Source: Pseudonocardiales bacterium
GTDB taxonomy: Bacteria; Actinomycetota; Actinomycetes; Mycobacteriales; Jatrophihabitantaceae
DNA: 48,501 bases
Assembly (NCBI GenBank): GCA_003243915.1
Contig: QHCC01000206.1
Coordinates: 1-48,501, forward strand
Direction: 5' to 3'
Shown: in pieces, positions 10,178 through 18,542 of the stretch
Layout of the letters: each line of letters opens with the position of its first letter
How positions within the stretch are numbered: position 1 is the stretch's first letter
Notes under the pieces: model-generated
What the model saw: the letters and a program-made list of their open reading frames with translations, nothing else
The model's database searches: none
What the model was told of the DNA's origin: nothing
Position numbers and translations under genes: made by a program

Positions 10178-11832
10178 TTGCCGGCGAGCTGCGCGCGCAG
10201 GTGCAGGCGTGGATCGACGACGAGGTCGATCCGGCCGCGGCCACGGAACTGCTCACGCTGCTCGCTGCAACGGGTGATCTTCCCGTGACACAAGCACCAC
10301 CGTCGGCCCAGCGCAGGAAGATCGACGCGGAGCAGGCCGGCGCCGAGTTGGCCGACCGGTTCAGCGGGCCGCTGATGTTCGGCACCGCCGGCTTGCGCGG
10401 CCCACTGCGCGCCGGGCCGAACGGCATGAACCGCGCGGTGGTCCGCCGGGCCGCGGCCGGCCTCGCGGCGTGGCTCATCGCACAGGGGCGCGCCGGGGCG
10501 CCGGTCGTCGTCGGCTACGACGGCCGGCACGGCTCGCATGCCTTCGCCGAGGACTCCGCCGCCATCTTCGCCGCCGCCGGCTTCGATACCCGCCTGCTGC
10601 CGCGGCTGCTGCCCACCCCGCTCGTGGCGTTCGCGGTGCGGCACCTCGGCGCCGCCGCGGGCGTGATGGTCACGGCCTCGCACAACCCGCCACAGGACAA
10701 CGGGTACAAGGTCTACGCCGGAGACGGCGCCCAGATCGTGCCACCGACCGACACCGAAATCGAGTCGGCCATCCAGTCGGTCGGCCCGACCCAAGAGATT
10801 CTCCTTGCTCCACAAGGGTTCTCGGTGCTGGACGAGTCGATCGTTGAGGCGTACGTCGGTGCCGTCGCCGCGCTGGCCGGCGACGGTCCGCGCAGTGTGC
10901 GCATCGTCCATACGGCCCTGCACGGCGTGGGGACGGAGGTGGTGCGCAGGGTCTTCGCCGCCGCCGGCTTCGCGCCGCTGCTCGCCGTGGCGCAGCAGGA
11001 GCAGCCCGACGCGGACTTCCCCACTGTCGCGTTCCCCAATCCCGAGGAGCCCGGTGCGCTCGACCTGGCCTTCGCCCTCGCCCGCGCGGAGCAGGCCGAC
11101 GTCATCATTGCCAACGACCCCGACGCCGATCGCTGCGCGATCGCGACACCATTGCCCGGTGGCGAATGGCGGATGCTGCGCGGTGACGAGGTCGGTGTGC
11201 TGCTCGCCGATGCCCTGCTGCGCAAGGGCGTGCGTGGCACCTACGCCACCACGATCGTCTCCTCCACGATGTTGCGGGCGATGACCAAACGCAATGGCGC
11301 GGGTTACGCCGAGACATTGACCGGCTTCAAGTGGATCGCCCGCGCCGCGCCGGATCTGGTCTACGGCTATGAGGAGGCGCTGGGCTACGCCGTGGCCCCC
11401 GACCTGGTGCGCGACAAGGACGGCATCAGCGCGGCCCTGCTCGTCGCCGAACTGGTGGCGGCGCTGAAGGCGCAGGGCTCGTCGTTGCAGCAGCGCCTGG
11501 ACGAGTTGGCGGCGGAGTACGGGCGTTACGAGACCGACCAGGCGTCGATCCGCGTCGATGACCTGACGATCATCAGCGCGACAATGGCCCGCCTGCGGGC
11601 GCGGCCGCCGGCCACCCTGCTCGGCGAGGCGGTCACCGTCACCGACCTGCTGCCGGCCGCCGACGTCGTGCGCCTGACGTGGCCGAGCGGCCGGGTGGTG
11701 GTCCGCCCGTCCGGCACCGAACCGAAGCTGAAGGTCTACCTCGAGATCGTGCTGGCGGAGGGGCCTGCGTCCACCGCTGCGACGAGATTGGCCTTGTTGC
11801 ACAAGGAGATCAGTGCCGCGCTCGGCATCTAG
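10174..11832 (+). CDS. phospho-sugar mutase (phosphomannomutase/PGM2-like)
   Basis: A 552-residue alpha-D-phosphohexomutase that moves phosphate between C1 and the terminal carbon of a sugar. All four family sites are visible: the phosphoserine loop TASHNP (about 167-172), the Mg site DPDADR (about 314-320), the sugar-specificity loop GYEEALGYA (about 399-407), and the phosphate loop RPSGTEPKLK (about 510-519). The family includes PGM2, which can act on ribose- and deoxyribose-1-phosphate, and coupling to pnp makes a phosphopentomutase role attractive but unproven. The ATG at 10174 overlaps the previous stop (ATGA). Confidence 0.88.
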   Translation: MIAGELRAQVQAWIDDEVDPAAATELLTLLAATGDLPVTQAPPSAQRRKIDAEQAGAELADRFSGPLMFGTAGLRGPLRAGPNGMNRAVVRRAAAGLAAWLIAQGRAGAPVVVGYDGRHGSHAFAEDSAAIFAAAGFDTRLLPRLLPTPLVAFAVRHLGAAAGVMVTASHNPPQDNGYKVYAGDGAQIVPPTDTEIESAIQSVGPTQEILLAPQGFSVLDESIVEAYVGAVAALAGDGPRSVRIVHTALHGVGTEVVRRVFAAAGFAPLLAVAQQEQPDADFPTVAFPNPEEPGALDLAFALARAEQADVIIANDPDADRCAIATPLPGGEWRMLRGDEVGVLLADALLRKGVRGTYATTIVSSTMLRAMTKRNGAGYAETLTGFKWIARAAPDLVYGYEEALGYAVAPDLVRDKDGISAALLVAELVAALKAQGSSLQQRLDELAAEYGRYETDQASIRVDDLTIISATMARLRARPPATLLGEAVTVTDLLPAADVVRLTWPSGRVVVRPSGTEPKLKVYLEIVLAEGPASTAATRLALLHKEISAALGI

Positions 11833-11836
11833 TGGT

Positions 11837-11902
11837 CTGTCTGCCCCACCGCATTCCGACAGTGATCCACTGGAGGATCTTGGCGCCAGTGCTGGCAGAC
11901 GG
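11837..11902. terminator. nested inverted repeats between convergent genes
   Basis: CTGTCTGCC (11837-11845) pairs with GGCAGACGG (11894-11902), 8 of 9 bases. Inside it CACTGG (11868-11873) pairs perfectly with CCAGTG (11886-11891). The structure fills most of the gap between the convergent mutase and CHAP genes and has no T-run. It is a possible bidirectional terminator. Confidence 0.35.
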
Positions 11903-11939
11903 AGTCAAGAGTCTGGGGCGGACTACCCGCCTTGGCTAG

Positions 11940-13295
11940 TCATGGGCGGATCGCGGTCCAGAACACATACGAGCCGCGGTCCGAGCCGATGTTGCGTGAG
12001 CCCTGGACCACCCGGTCGGTGTTCGCCCCCGCGTTGCCCTCGACGGTGTGGAAGTGCCCGTCCGGATACACCTTGGTGACGATGCCGGTGTGGTGGCCGT
12101 CCTTGCACAGGAAGATGTCGCCCGCTCGCGGGGTACTGAACAGCTGGTGGTGGGCGCGGGCGTACGCGATCGCATCCGGAACGTACTGGAAGCCTTTTCC
12201 GGCGGGGCCGTCGATGCTCGGCAGCTTGTTGCCCGAGTGCGCGAACACCCATGACACGAACTGGGCGCACCACTTGTCGCCGTTGTTGCCGAACCACGCG
12301 CCGTACTTCGTGTGATTGGTGCCGCCGTCGTTCGCGTGCTGTTTCTTGGCGAGCGCCAGCATCTTGGTGACCCTGGCAGAACGCGAGGAACCCGAGTGCC
12401 CGGCCGGGGTGTGCGGCGGGTGCTTGGAGTGCTTGGGATGTTGGCGCGGCTTGGTGCCCCCGGAACCCAGACCGCCTGCGGGTGCGTCGGCGGCCAGGAT
12501 CTGCTGGCGGAATTTCTCGACCCAGGAGGCCACGTCGCTCAGCCCCTGCGCGGCGGCCTGGGCGCCGAACTTCCCGGTCAGGGCCTCTTCCAGGCCGCGG
12601 CGGGCAAGGGAGAATCGGGCCGGGTCCGGGACGACGAACGCGCCACCGGCGACCAAGGTATCCATCGCGGCGAGGTGCCGGGTCATGCCGCGGACGATGT
12701 ACTGCGTCCGGTCGGCCTCGGTGGCGACCTGGCTGGCCACGTCGCCGAGTTCGTGGGGATGCACGACCACCCGCTGCCGCGAGCCCGAGCCGTGCCCGCC
12801 CGAGCCGTGCCCGCCTGAGCCGTTCCCGCCTGAGCCGTTCCCGCCTGAGCCGTGCCCGCCCGTTGACGTCAAGGCTCCGGACTGGATGGCGCGCGAGATG
12901 CTGTGCGCGGCGCTGATGCGGGCGCCGCGGGTCGAGCCGGACGAGCGCTCGAACTCCTTGTCCCAGATGGTTGCCGCGGTCCCCGGATCGTGCGCGTTGC
13001 GCAGATCGTGCAACACCCCGGGCTGCGATCCGCCGGTCAGCTCGTGCCACATGAACCCGAGCTGGGTGTTGAGGTTGCGCTCGCTGCCACCGTGCGCCGA
13101 GGCGTAGTGCTGCAGGGCGGTGCGGCGGCCGCCCTCCCACTGCGCGATGCCGATCGCACCCTCGTTGGGGTTGTACGCGGTGGGGCGGAAGCCGGACTCA
13201 ATCTTCAGGTTGCCGAGAACCCCGGCGATCTGTGCCGGCGTGAGCCCCTTGTCCTTCAGGAAGGTGTAGATCACGGACTCGTTGGACGCACTCAT
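11940..13295 (-). CDS. lysozyme-like plus CHAP domain peptidoglycan hydrolase, probable T7SS cargo
   Basis: A 451-residue protein of three parts. Residues about 2-130 resemble the phage-tail lysozyme domain (NLKIESGFRPTAYNPNEGAIG, with the catalytic-type Glu and the GIAQWEGG block). A (GGxGS)n linker spans about 142-170, followed by a helical region (about 173-275) resembling the helical part of WXG/ESX-type secreted proteins. A C-terminal CHAP domain (about 330-451) has Cys in KWCAQFVSW and His in DGHHTGIV. Both enzymatic domains attack peptidoglycan. No Sec signal peptide is present, so export would need another route. The gene is coupled by ATGA to the EspG-like gene and lies beside the FtsK/WXG100 locus, so it may be a secreted substrate. 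That route is inference. Confidence 0.8.
   Translation of the reverse strand: MSASNESVIYTFLKDKGLTPAQIAGVLGNLKIESGFRPTAYNPNEGAIGIAQWEGGRRTALQHYASAHGGSERNLNTQLGFMWHELTGGSQPGVLHDLRNAHDPGTAATIWDKEFERSSGSTRGARISAAHSISRAIQSGALTSTGGHGSGGNGSGGNGSGGHGSGGHGSGSRQRVVVHPHELGDVASQVATEADRTQYIVRGMTRHLAAMDTLVAGGAFVVPDPARFSLARRGLEEALTGKFGAQAAAQGLSDVASWVEKFRQQILAADAPAGGLGSGGTKPRQHPKHSKHPPHTPAGHSGSSRSARVTKMLALAKKQHANDGGTNHTKYGAWFGNNGDKWCAQFVSWVFAHSGNKLPSIDGPAGKGFQYVPDAIAYARAHHQLFSTPRAGDIFLCKDGHHTGIVTKVYPDGHFHTVEGNAGANTDRVVQGSRNIGSDRGSYVFWTAIRP
12787..12861. repeat. 15-bp tandem repeat encoding a Gly-Ser linker
   Basis: Five 15-bp units beginning GAGCCGTGCCCGCC (plus strand), differing at one or two positions, encode the GGxGS linker between the lysozyme and helical parts of the CHAP protein. 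Copy number could vary between strains. Confidence 0.85.
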
Positions 13296-14050
13296 GACGA
13301 CTCCCCTGTCAGCACGGCGTCGATGTCGGCGGCCAGCCCGGCCGGCTCGACCGGGGTGAATGTGGTACTGGCCAGCTCGTCGTCCGGGTCGGCGTCGACG
13401 ATCACCCATGTTCCGCACGGCGCGCTAACCCAGGCGATGCCCTCGAGGACAATCGCGTCGCCCTGGCGGGACACCCGGGTCAGCCGGCCCAAGGTGCGGC
13501 TGGGATCGGTGAAGGCCTGCGCCAGGAAGCTGCCTCGTGCGGCCAACAGCGTGCGCACGTCGTCGTGACGCTCGTCGACGAGCAGCTCCTCGAGCTTGGC
13601 GTGCTCGGCCAACCCGAGCTCCACCACGCCGCCGTCGCCAGCGGCCAGCGGCTGCACCGTCGCAAGCGCATCAGCGACGACCGGCTGCTCGTCGAGGCAC
13701 CAGATGTCGGGCGACGTTTCGCGCAACACCCGCACCTGCCCGGCGGCGTCGCGGATCTCGGCGCAGCGCAGGGTCGCGGCGCGGCCGGCGTCCAGTTCGA
13801 GTTCGAGCACCGAATCGGGCGCGCACAGCGGGCCCAGGACGGCCACCAGGAGCGGGCCGAGTTCGATGGCGAGCGGCTCGTCGGCCCCCGGCGTCGCGAG
13901 CTCGCGGGCCACCAGCGACCGTGCCGCTGCGGCGTCGGCCCCGAGCTCGGCAGTCGCGTACTGCTCGACCAGGCCCGGGACGGCCGCGTCGAGCACAGCC
14001 GCGGCCACCCGCAGCTCGTCGACGCTCAAGGTGATCACGACAGTCCTCAT
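13292..14050 (-). CDS. EspG-like type VII secretion-associated protein
   Basis: A 252-residue soluble protein. The N-terminus (TLSVDELRVAAAVL), a central ELGPLLVAVLGPLCAPDSVLEL segment and the overall mixed alpha/beta pattern recall EspG, the cytosolic chaperone that binds WXG/PE-PPE cargo in ESX systems. The match is by pattern only and may be wrong. It overlaps the WXG-like gene upstream (ATGA at 14047-14050) and the CHAP gene downstream (ATGA at 13292-13295). That puts a possible chaperone exactly between a WXG partner and a large cargo. No membrane segment or signal peptide is seen. Confidence 0.5.
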   Translation of the reverse strand: MRTVVITLSVDELRVAAAVLDAAVPGLVEQYATAELGADAAAARSLVARELATPGADEPLAIELGPLLVAVLGPLCAPDSVLELELDAGRAATLRCAEIRDAAGQVRVLRETSPDIWCLDEQPVVADALATVQPLAAGDGGVVELGLAEHAKLEELLVDERHDDVRTLLAARGSFLAQAFTDPSRTLGRLTRVSRQGDAIVLEGIAWVSAPCGTWVIVDADPDDELASTTFTPVEPAGLAADIDAVLTGESS

Positions 14051-14454
14051 CCGCTCGCGAAGACCCGGTGATGCACGTCGGTCCAGGCGGTGTCCCACCG
14101 CGGCGGCAGTTCGGTGAGGCCGCGTTTGGCGAGAAAACCCACCGGATCATGGGACGCGCGCAACTTGTCCATGACGTCCTGCTCGAGGCGATCCAGGCGG
14201 CGACGCTCGTCGCGGGCTTCGGAGGCGGTGGTACGCAGCCGGGTCGCCACGTCGCTGAGCTGGTCGGCCGCGGTGAGCAAATTGTGCAGCTGGGCACCGA
14301 GCCGCTGACCGTACGTGTGCCGGGCGTGGCCGGACCACTGCAGCCCGTCGGCCTGGCGCCGCAGCACGTCGTGGGCGTGGTGCAGGGTGCGTACCTCGAA
14401 CTCGACGTGGCGGGCGATCTCGTCGACATCGTCGCCGGAAACGACTTGAGGCAT
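14047..14454 (-). CDS. WXG100-like helical protein
   Basis: A 135-residue, strongly helical and charged protein. A WSG turn at about residue 40 separates two long helices (about 8-35 and 45-85), the hairpin layout of WXG100/ESAT-6 proteins. A tail of about 40 residues follows. The ATG at 14454 is fixed by a strong AGGAGG 6 nt upstream, unlike the leaderless genes around. It heads a three-gene operon with the EspG-like and lysozyme-CHAP genes. It could be the partner co-exported with the hydrolase. No YxxxD/E export motif was found. Confidence 0.6.
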   Translation of the reverse strand: MPQVVSGDDVDEIARHVEFEVRTLHHAHDVLRRQADGLQWSGHARHTYGQRLGAQLHNLLTAADQLSDVATRLRTTASEARDERRRLDRLEQDVMDKLRASHDPVGFLAKRGLTELPPRWDTAWTDVHHRVFASG

Positions 14455-14579
14455 CGGGCCCTCCTGTTCGCTCCCCGGGAAACGCATTCTGGTCACGTCC
14501 AGTCTCGAATGTCGGGACTGTCACGCGATATCGGAAAGGGTCCCCACTCCGGCCGGCGAGTACGCGTCAGACGGCAGCG

Positions 14580-17363
14580 TCAGGGCCAGACGCAGCCGAG
14601 GAACTCATTGCCCGTTCCACCTGAGGCGGCGCTGTCGAGGTTGTAGGTATGCGTGCCGCCGCTGAAGTTCCAGGTCCGCCAGAGTTGCTGCATGCCTTGG
14701 CCGGCGCAATTGCCCTGCGGCAGCTCGGCGACGGGGTCGGGCCCCTGCCAATAGGTGCCCGAGTAGGAACCGACCTGCGAATAGAAGTGGTTGTCGGGGT
14801 ACCCGTCGCACTTCGCCGCGCCGGCGGTGCAATAGAAACCGTTGATGATTCGCCCGCCCGGGACGCCGGTGCCAGGGGCGTAGCCCCAGCCCACCGCACG
14901 CGGGTTGGCGCCGTAGCCCGCGGGCACGGGCGCACCGGCGAAGCGCATCACCCACACCGGATTTCCGTCGGTCGACTGGTAGGCGATGAGCTGCTGCGCC
15001 TGCCAGGGCGAGTAGTTCACCGTCACCGTCGTGCCGAGCGGCTGAGCACCGGCCGGGGCCTGGCTGATCGCGCTGTTCGCGTTCTTGCCGAGCACCGGAT
15101 TCAGTGCGCACGGGAAACCGTAGGACGCGAGGGTCTGGCAGGCCTGGCTGCCCGCACCGCCCGCCGTGCTCTGCCCGGTAACGTCGGGCACCGGGTTGGC
15201 GCCCGCCCACTGCGTGATCGTGACCGCTGCCACGACCTGGTAGTTCCCGGGCGTTGGCGTCTGCTTCTCGACCTTGCCCGCGTTCGCCGGTGCGGTGCCG
15301 GGGTAGTCGCCTGTGGCGGCCACGCACGACAGCCCCGGGGTGGCCTGGCACTCGGTCAGCGCCGTTGCCGCGTCGGCGCCGGTCCAGTCCTTGACGGCGA
15401 CGCTGCCGTTGTAGACGAACAGGCCGACCGCGGCCGAGGCCGGGGCCGGGGCCCCGGGGGACGGGCTCTGCTGGTACACCTGCCCGGCCTGGGCTGCGGT
15501 CGCCGCGGTGTTGCCTACAGCGGCGGTGCACTTGGGCGTGGTGGTCGCCCCGTTGAGCTTCAGCTGGTAGGCCGACAGCGACTGGCAGGCGGCGGCGCCT
15601 TGCTGATTCTTCAAGTCCGGCATGGTGAACGTGTCGGGGTAGCTCACCGTCACCGTGGCACCCGAGTTGACCTTCGAACCCGAGGCCGGGTTGACGGCAT
15701 TGACGATGCCGAACTCCTGCGGCGTGCTGGCCGGCACCGAGGTCGGCTGGGTCTTGCACTTCAACTGCGCGGCAGAGATTGCGGCACACGCATCGTCGGG
15801 GTTCAGCCCCGTCAGCCGGTCCGGCACGGCGAGCTGGCCGATGTAGGTGACGACGACCTGGCTGCCGACGTCGACCTGGGATCCGCCGCCCGGTTTGGTG
15901 TCGACGACGTCGTTGGTGTTGCCGGATTGGCCCGTGGCGTCTACTGCCACCGGAATGCAGCGCAGCTGCAGGGCGTCGATCTGGGCGCACGCGTCGTGGT
16001 AGTCGGTGTGCGAGCCGAAGCTCGGCACGGCCACCTGTTTCGGTGCCGTCGTCGTGGGGTTGGTTGGGCTCGGCTGCGGCAGCGGCAGCGCCGGGATAGC
16101 CGGGATGGCCGGATGCGGGATCGTCGTGTGTGGCGGCGGAACCGTCCTCGGCAGGCCCGGCGACTTCGGCACCTTGGGCACCTTGGGCAACTTCGTCTTC
16201 GCCTTGGGAGTCGGCGTCTTCGGCTTGCCGTCCGGATCCTCGATACCCTTGCCGGTGCCCTTGTCGACGGAGTGGTCGTGCCCGTCTGCGTCGATCGCGA
16301 CCATGAGCTTGCTGAACTGGTCGTTCGCCCAGACCCGCCCGCCGGAGACGAACAGAGCGAACGTTGCCGTGGTGCCCCACACCTTGATCGGGTCGTCGAG
16401 TTGGCCGCGGTCCTCGTTCGCGACGAGGAGGCGATGGTTGGTGTAGTCGGGCACGTAGACCCGTCCGTTGAGCTCGACCGGGCGGCCGAGTGACGCCGTG
16501 CCGGCGTGCAGCACGATGCTCTGCGTGGCGCCGCTACCGGCACCGATCAGCAGCAGCACGTCGTGCGCGATGGCGAGCACATGATCGCCGGACCCCAGCA
16601 CGGAGCCGGCGATGACGCTGCCATCCAGCCCGGCCGGCTTGGCCAGAGTGCGCGGCTGGTCGCCGTCGACGCGCAGCACCTCTCCTGCGGTGGTGATGAG
16701 GAAGGTGTGTCCGCCCGCAGTCGTGAGCGTGCCCCCGGCGCCGTCGGTGATCGGCATCCGGTGCCGGGAGAGATCGGTACCCACGCGGATCACGACACCG
16801 TCACGGGTAAGCACGATGACGCTGCCGTCAGGCCCGGGCGCGGAGTCGATGACCACAGCGCCGAGTTGGACCTGTTTTCCGGTCGGGCCGTGATCACCGA
16901 TGAGCTCGACGTAACCCGCGGTTGCATTGACCAGCCAGCCGGACTTGTCGGAGGCGATCACCCTGACGTCGGCCGCCTTGTCGCCGCCGGTGGGCACGAC
17001 GGGGGCCGCCTTGGGGATCACCGTGCTGGTGGGCTTCATGGTGGCGCCGTCGACGGTGGTGACCGCGCCAGTGCTCCGGTTGATGACGATGAACTGGCCC
17101 GTGGACAGCCTCACAACCTGCAGCCCCTGCTTGCCGGTCGCCAAGTTGCCGGGCGTCTGCGCGTCGACCTTGCCGCTCTCACCGTTGACGTGAGCGACGG
17201 TCGTGCCCTTCGCTACGTCAGCCGATCCATCTCCGAGCGCGGCGCGCGAAACGGAGTATCCTGCGCCCAGCGAGGCCAACAGTCCGCCCGCGGCCAAGGC
17301 AGTGACGACGGCCGCCCCGGCGAACCGGCTGCGCGTGCGGGCGGTCCTGTGGTGGCGAGCCAT
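14580..17363 (-). CDS. membrane-anchored propeller-like protein with Cys-paired PASTA-like repeats
   Basis: A 927-residue extracytoplasmic protein. Basic residues 1-13 and a hydrophobic stretch (about 15-40) form a signal anchor. Residues about 80-357 are short repeated beta-rich units (VVIDSAPGPDGSVIVL and similar), consistent with a beta-propeller. A Lys/Pro-rich spacer (about 358-441) follows. From about 442 to 780 come five PASTA-like units, each with two Cys about 10-12 residues apart (for example ACAQIDALQLRC, ACAAISAAQLKC, ACQTLASYGFPC), suggesting one disulfide each. The C-terminal 140 residues are aromatic and Cys-containing and were not recognised. PASTA units usually bind muropeptides on kinases, but here no kinase is attached. 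The ATG is set by GGGAGG upstream. It diverges from the FHA gene. Confidence 0.7.
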   Translation of the reverse strand: MARHHRTARTRSRFAGAAVVTALAAGGLLASLGAGYSVSRAALGDGSADVAKGTTVAHVNGESGKVDAQTPGNLATGKQGLQVVRLSTGQFIVINRSTGAVTTVDGATMKPTSTVIPKAAPVVPTGGDKAADVRVIASDKSGWLVNATAGYVELIGDHGPTGKQVQLGAVVIDSAPGPDGSVIVLTRDGVVIRVGTDLSRHRMPITDGAGGTLTTAGGHTFLITTAGEVLRVDGDQPRTLAKPAGLDGSVIAGSVLGSGDHVLAIAHDVLLLIGAGSGATQSIVLHAGTASLGRPVELNGRVYVPDYTNHRLLVANEDRGQLDDPIKVWGTTATFALFVSGGRVWANDQFSKLMVAIDADGHDHSVDKGTGKGIEDPDGKPKTPTPKAKTKLPKVPKVPKSPGLPRTVPPPHTTIPHPAIPAIPALPLPQPSPTNPTTTAPKQVAVPSFGSHTDYHDACAQIDALQLRCIPVAVDATGQSGNTNDVVDTKPGGGSQVDVGSQVVVTYIGQLAVPDRLTGLNPDDACAAISAAQLKCKTQPTSVPASTPQEFGIVNAVNPASGSKVNSGATVTVSYPDTFTMPDLKNQQGAAACQSLSAYQLKLNGATTTPKCTAAVGNTAATAAQAGQVYQQSPSPGAPAPASAAVGLFVYNGSVAVKDWTGADAATALTECQATPGLSCVAATGDYPGTAPANAGKVEKQTPTPGNYQVVAAVTITQWAGANPVPDVTGQSTAGGAGSQACQTLASYGFPCALNPVLGKNANSAISQAPAGAQPLGTTVTVNYSPWQAQQLIAYQSTDGNPVWVMRFAGAPVPAGYGANPRAVGWGYAPGTGVPGGRIINGFYCTAGAAKCDGYPDNHFYSQVGSYSGTYWQGPDPVAELPQGNCAGQGMQQLWRTWNFSGGTHTYNLDSAASGGTGNEFLGCVWP

Positions 17364-17467
17364 GGAACCTCCCTTTTGGGCGTACTCGACTTAACGGACA
17401 ATAGATACTCTCTGGCGACATTACCCGTCCACCACAGGATCAGTAACAGGAAGAGCTTCCCAGACGC
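17364..17467. promoter_or_regulatory. divergent promoter region of the secretion locus
   Basis: This 104-bp gap separates the PASTA-like gene (minus) and the FHA gene (plus) and is more AT-rich than its surroundings. On the minus strand TTACTG and TAATGT are spaced 17 nt apart and could be -35/-10 elements. On the plus strand GGAAG (17449-17453) and CTTCC (17456-17460) form a short inverted repeat just before the FHA start. No element is certain. Confidence 0.4.
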
Positions 17468-18145
17468 ATGGCCGACGTGCACGTTGAATGCGGCGAGCTG
17501 AGCCGCACGCTTGCCCCAGGGGAAACGTTTACCTTCGGGCGGGCACCCTCATGCTCGCTGTGCCTCGACGCGGACGACGTCGCCATTTCCCGCCTGGCCG
17601 GCCGGATTGAACACGACGGGCACGGCTGGTGGGTAGTCAACGCCAGCACCTCCAGGCAGCTGGCCACGGTGGACGAGTTCGGGCTGCGCAGTGTCTTGCC
17701 GCCAGGTCGCCGCATCGCAGTCGAGGGCACCGCCCGCGTCCTGGTCGAGGGTGCGGAGATCACCCACCAGCTCACCGTCACCGCCGCCCAGGACGTGAGC
17801 GCCGGGGCGGCCGCCAAGCCCCGGATCCCGGAGGGGCTGCCCACCTCGATGGGCGAGAGCGTGATGATCAACCCTGCCGACCGGGCGGCACTGATAGCCC
17901 TGTTCGCCGGTTACCTCGAAGAAGGCAACCGCTACGACCCCTATCCCAAGTCCTACGCGGCGGCCGCTGCCCGGCTGGGATTGCCTCGCACGACGCTGGT
18001 CAAGCGCATCGAGTACCTGCGCGCGCGCCTCACCGCGGCCGGCGTTCCGAACCTGACCGGCCCGAACGCCCTGGCCAACCTGGCGGAGTACGCCCTCACC
18101 ACCGGGGTGATCAGCCGCTCCGACCTGGCGCTCCTGCGCGGCTAG
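17468..18145 (+). CDS. FHA domain protein with C-terminal helix-turn-helix
   Basis: A 225-residue cytoplasmic protein. Residues about 15-95 form an FHA phosphothreonine-binding domain (FTFGRAPSCSLCL, then AISRLAGRIEHDGHGWWVVNAS). The C-terminal half contains SYAAAAARLGLPRTTLVKRIEYLRARL (about 160-186), which looks like a Fis-type helix-turn-helix, then LTGPNALANLAEYALTTGVI. It is probably a phospho-dependent regulator or adaptor for the Ser/Thr kinase encoded 5 kb downstream. It leads the plus-strand arm. The AGGAAGAG upstream is about 14 nt from the ATG, so the ribosome site is weak. Confidence 0.75.
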   Translation: MADVHVECGELSRTLAPGETFTFGRAPSCSLCLDADDVAISRLAGRIEHDGHGWWVVNASTSRQLATVDEFGLRSVLPPGRRIAVEGTARVLVEGAEITHQLTVTAAQDVSAGAAAKPRIPEGLPTSMGESVMINPADRAALIALFAGYLEEGNRYDPYPKSYAAAAARLGLPRTTLVKRIEYLRARLTAAGVPNLTGPNALANLAEYALTTGVISRSDLALLRG

Positions 18146-18153
18146 AGTCGCGC
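18136..18153 (+). terminator. hairpin over the FHA-HTH stop codon
   Basis: GCGCG (18136-18140) and CGCGC (18149-18153) flank an 8-nt loop that contains the stop codon. The short stem could end or dampen transcription before the WXG100 gene. Confidence 0.25.
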
Positions 18154-18240
18154 GATACCAGGGCGGTACCAGATGTCGGCTTTGGGGAGGGTTTCCGATT
18201 CTGCCCGGCCCCGACCGTGCTTAGCTTCGAGAGAGGTACC

Positions 18241-18257
18241 CGCGGGAGACACCCGCG
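18241..18257 (+). promoter_or_regulatory. hairpin in the WXG100 leader
   Basis: CGCGGG (18241-18246) and CCCGCG (18252-18257) form a perfect 6-bp stem with a 5-nt loop, 21 nt before the WXG100 ATG and just ahead of its GAGGAG ribosome site. It may shape translation of this gene; this is inference. Confidence 0.3.
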
Positions 18258-18278
18258 CCCTGAGCCGAGGAGAGCCCC

Positions 18279-18536
18279 ATGATCAAGGCCGAGCTGGGCC
18301 AGCTGGACACCCTGTCACGCCGTCTGGGCGCCTGTAGCTCAGACGTCGACAACCTCAAGTCGAACCTCACCGCTCTGATCAGCGGCACCGACTGGTCCGG
18401 CGGCGCCGCGGACCGTTTCCGCACCGCGTGGGACTCTGAGTTCCGCCCCTCACTGGACTCGCTCGCCGCCGCGCTGGTGGATGCATCCAGCGAGGTCGAC
18501 CGTCGCCGCGTCGCCTTGGATCAGGCCGGCAACTGA
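18279..18536 (+). CDS. WXG100 family type VII secretion protein
   Basis: An 85-residue helical hairpin protein of the ESAT-6/CFP-10 superfamily. The WSG turn (W-x-G at residues 39-41) separates two amphipathic helices. Length is normal for the family, and no Cys or signal peptide is present. Such proteins form dimers that are exported by, and regulate, the FtsK/EccC ATPase encoded immediately after. A clear GAGGAG lies upstream. No C-terminal YxxxD/E is visible, so it may depend on a partner for export. Confidence 0.88.
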   Translation: MIKAELGQLDTLSRRLGACSSDVDNLKSNLTALISGTDWSGGAADRFRTAWDSEFRPSLDSLAAALVDASSEVDRRRVALDQAGN

Positions 18537-18542
18537 GCGCAC

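Noticed and set aside
11940-13295. Prophage remnant suggested by the phage-tail lysozyme domain
   Set aside because: No capsid, portal, integrase or terminase genes adjoin, and the gene is coupled to secretion-type genes with matching codon use.
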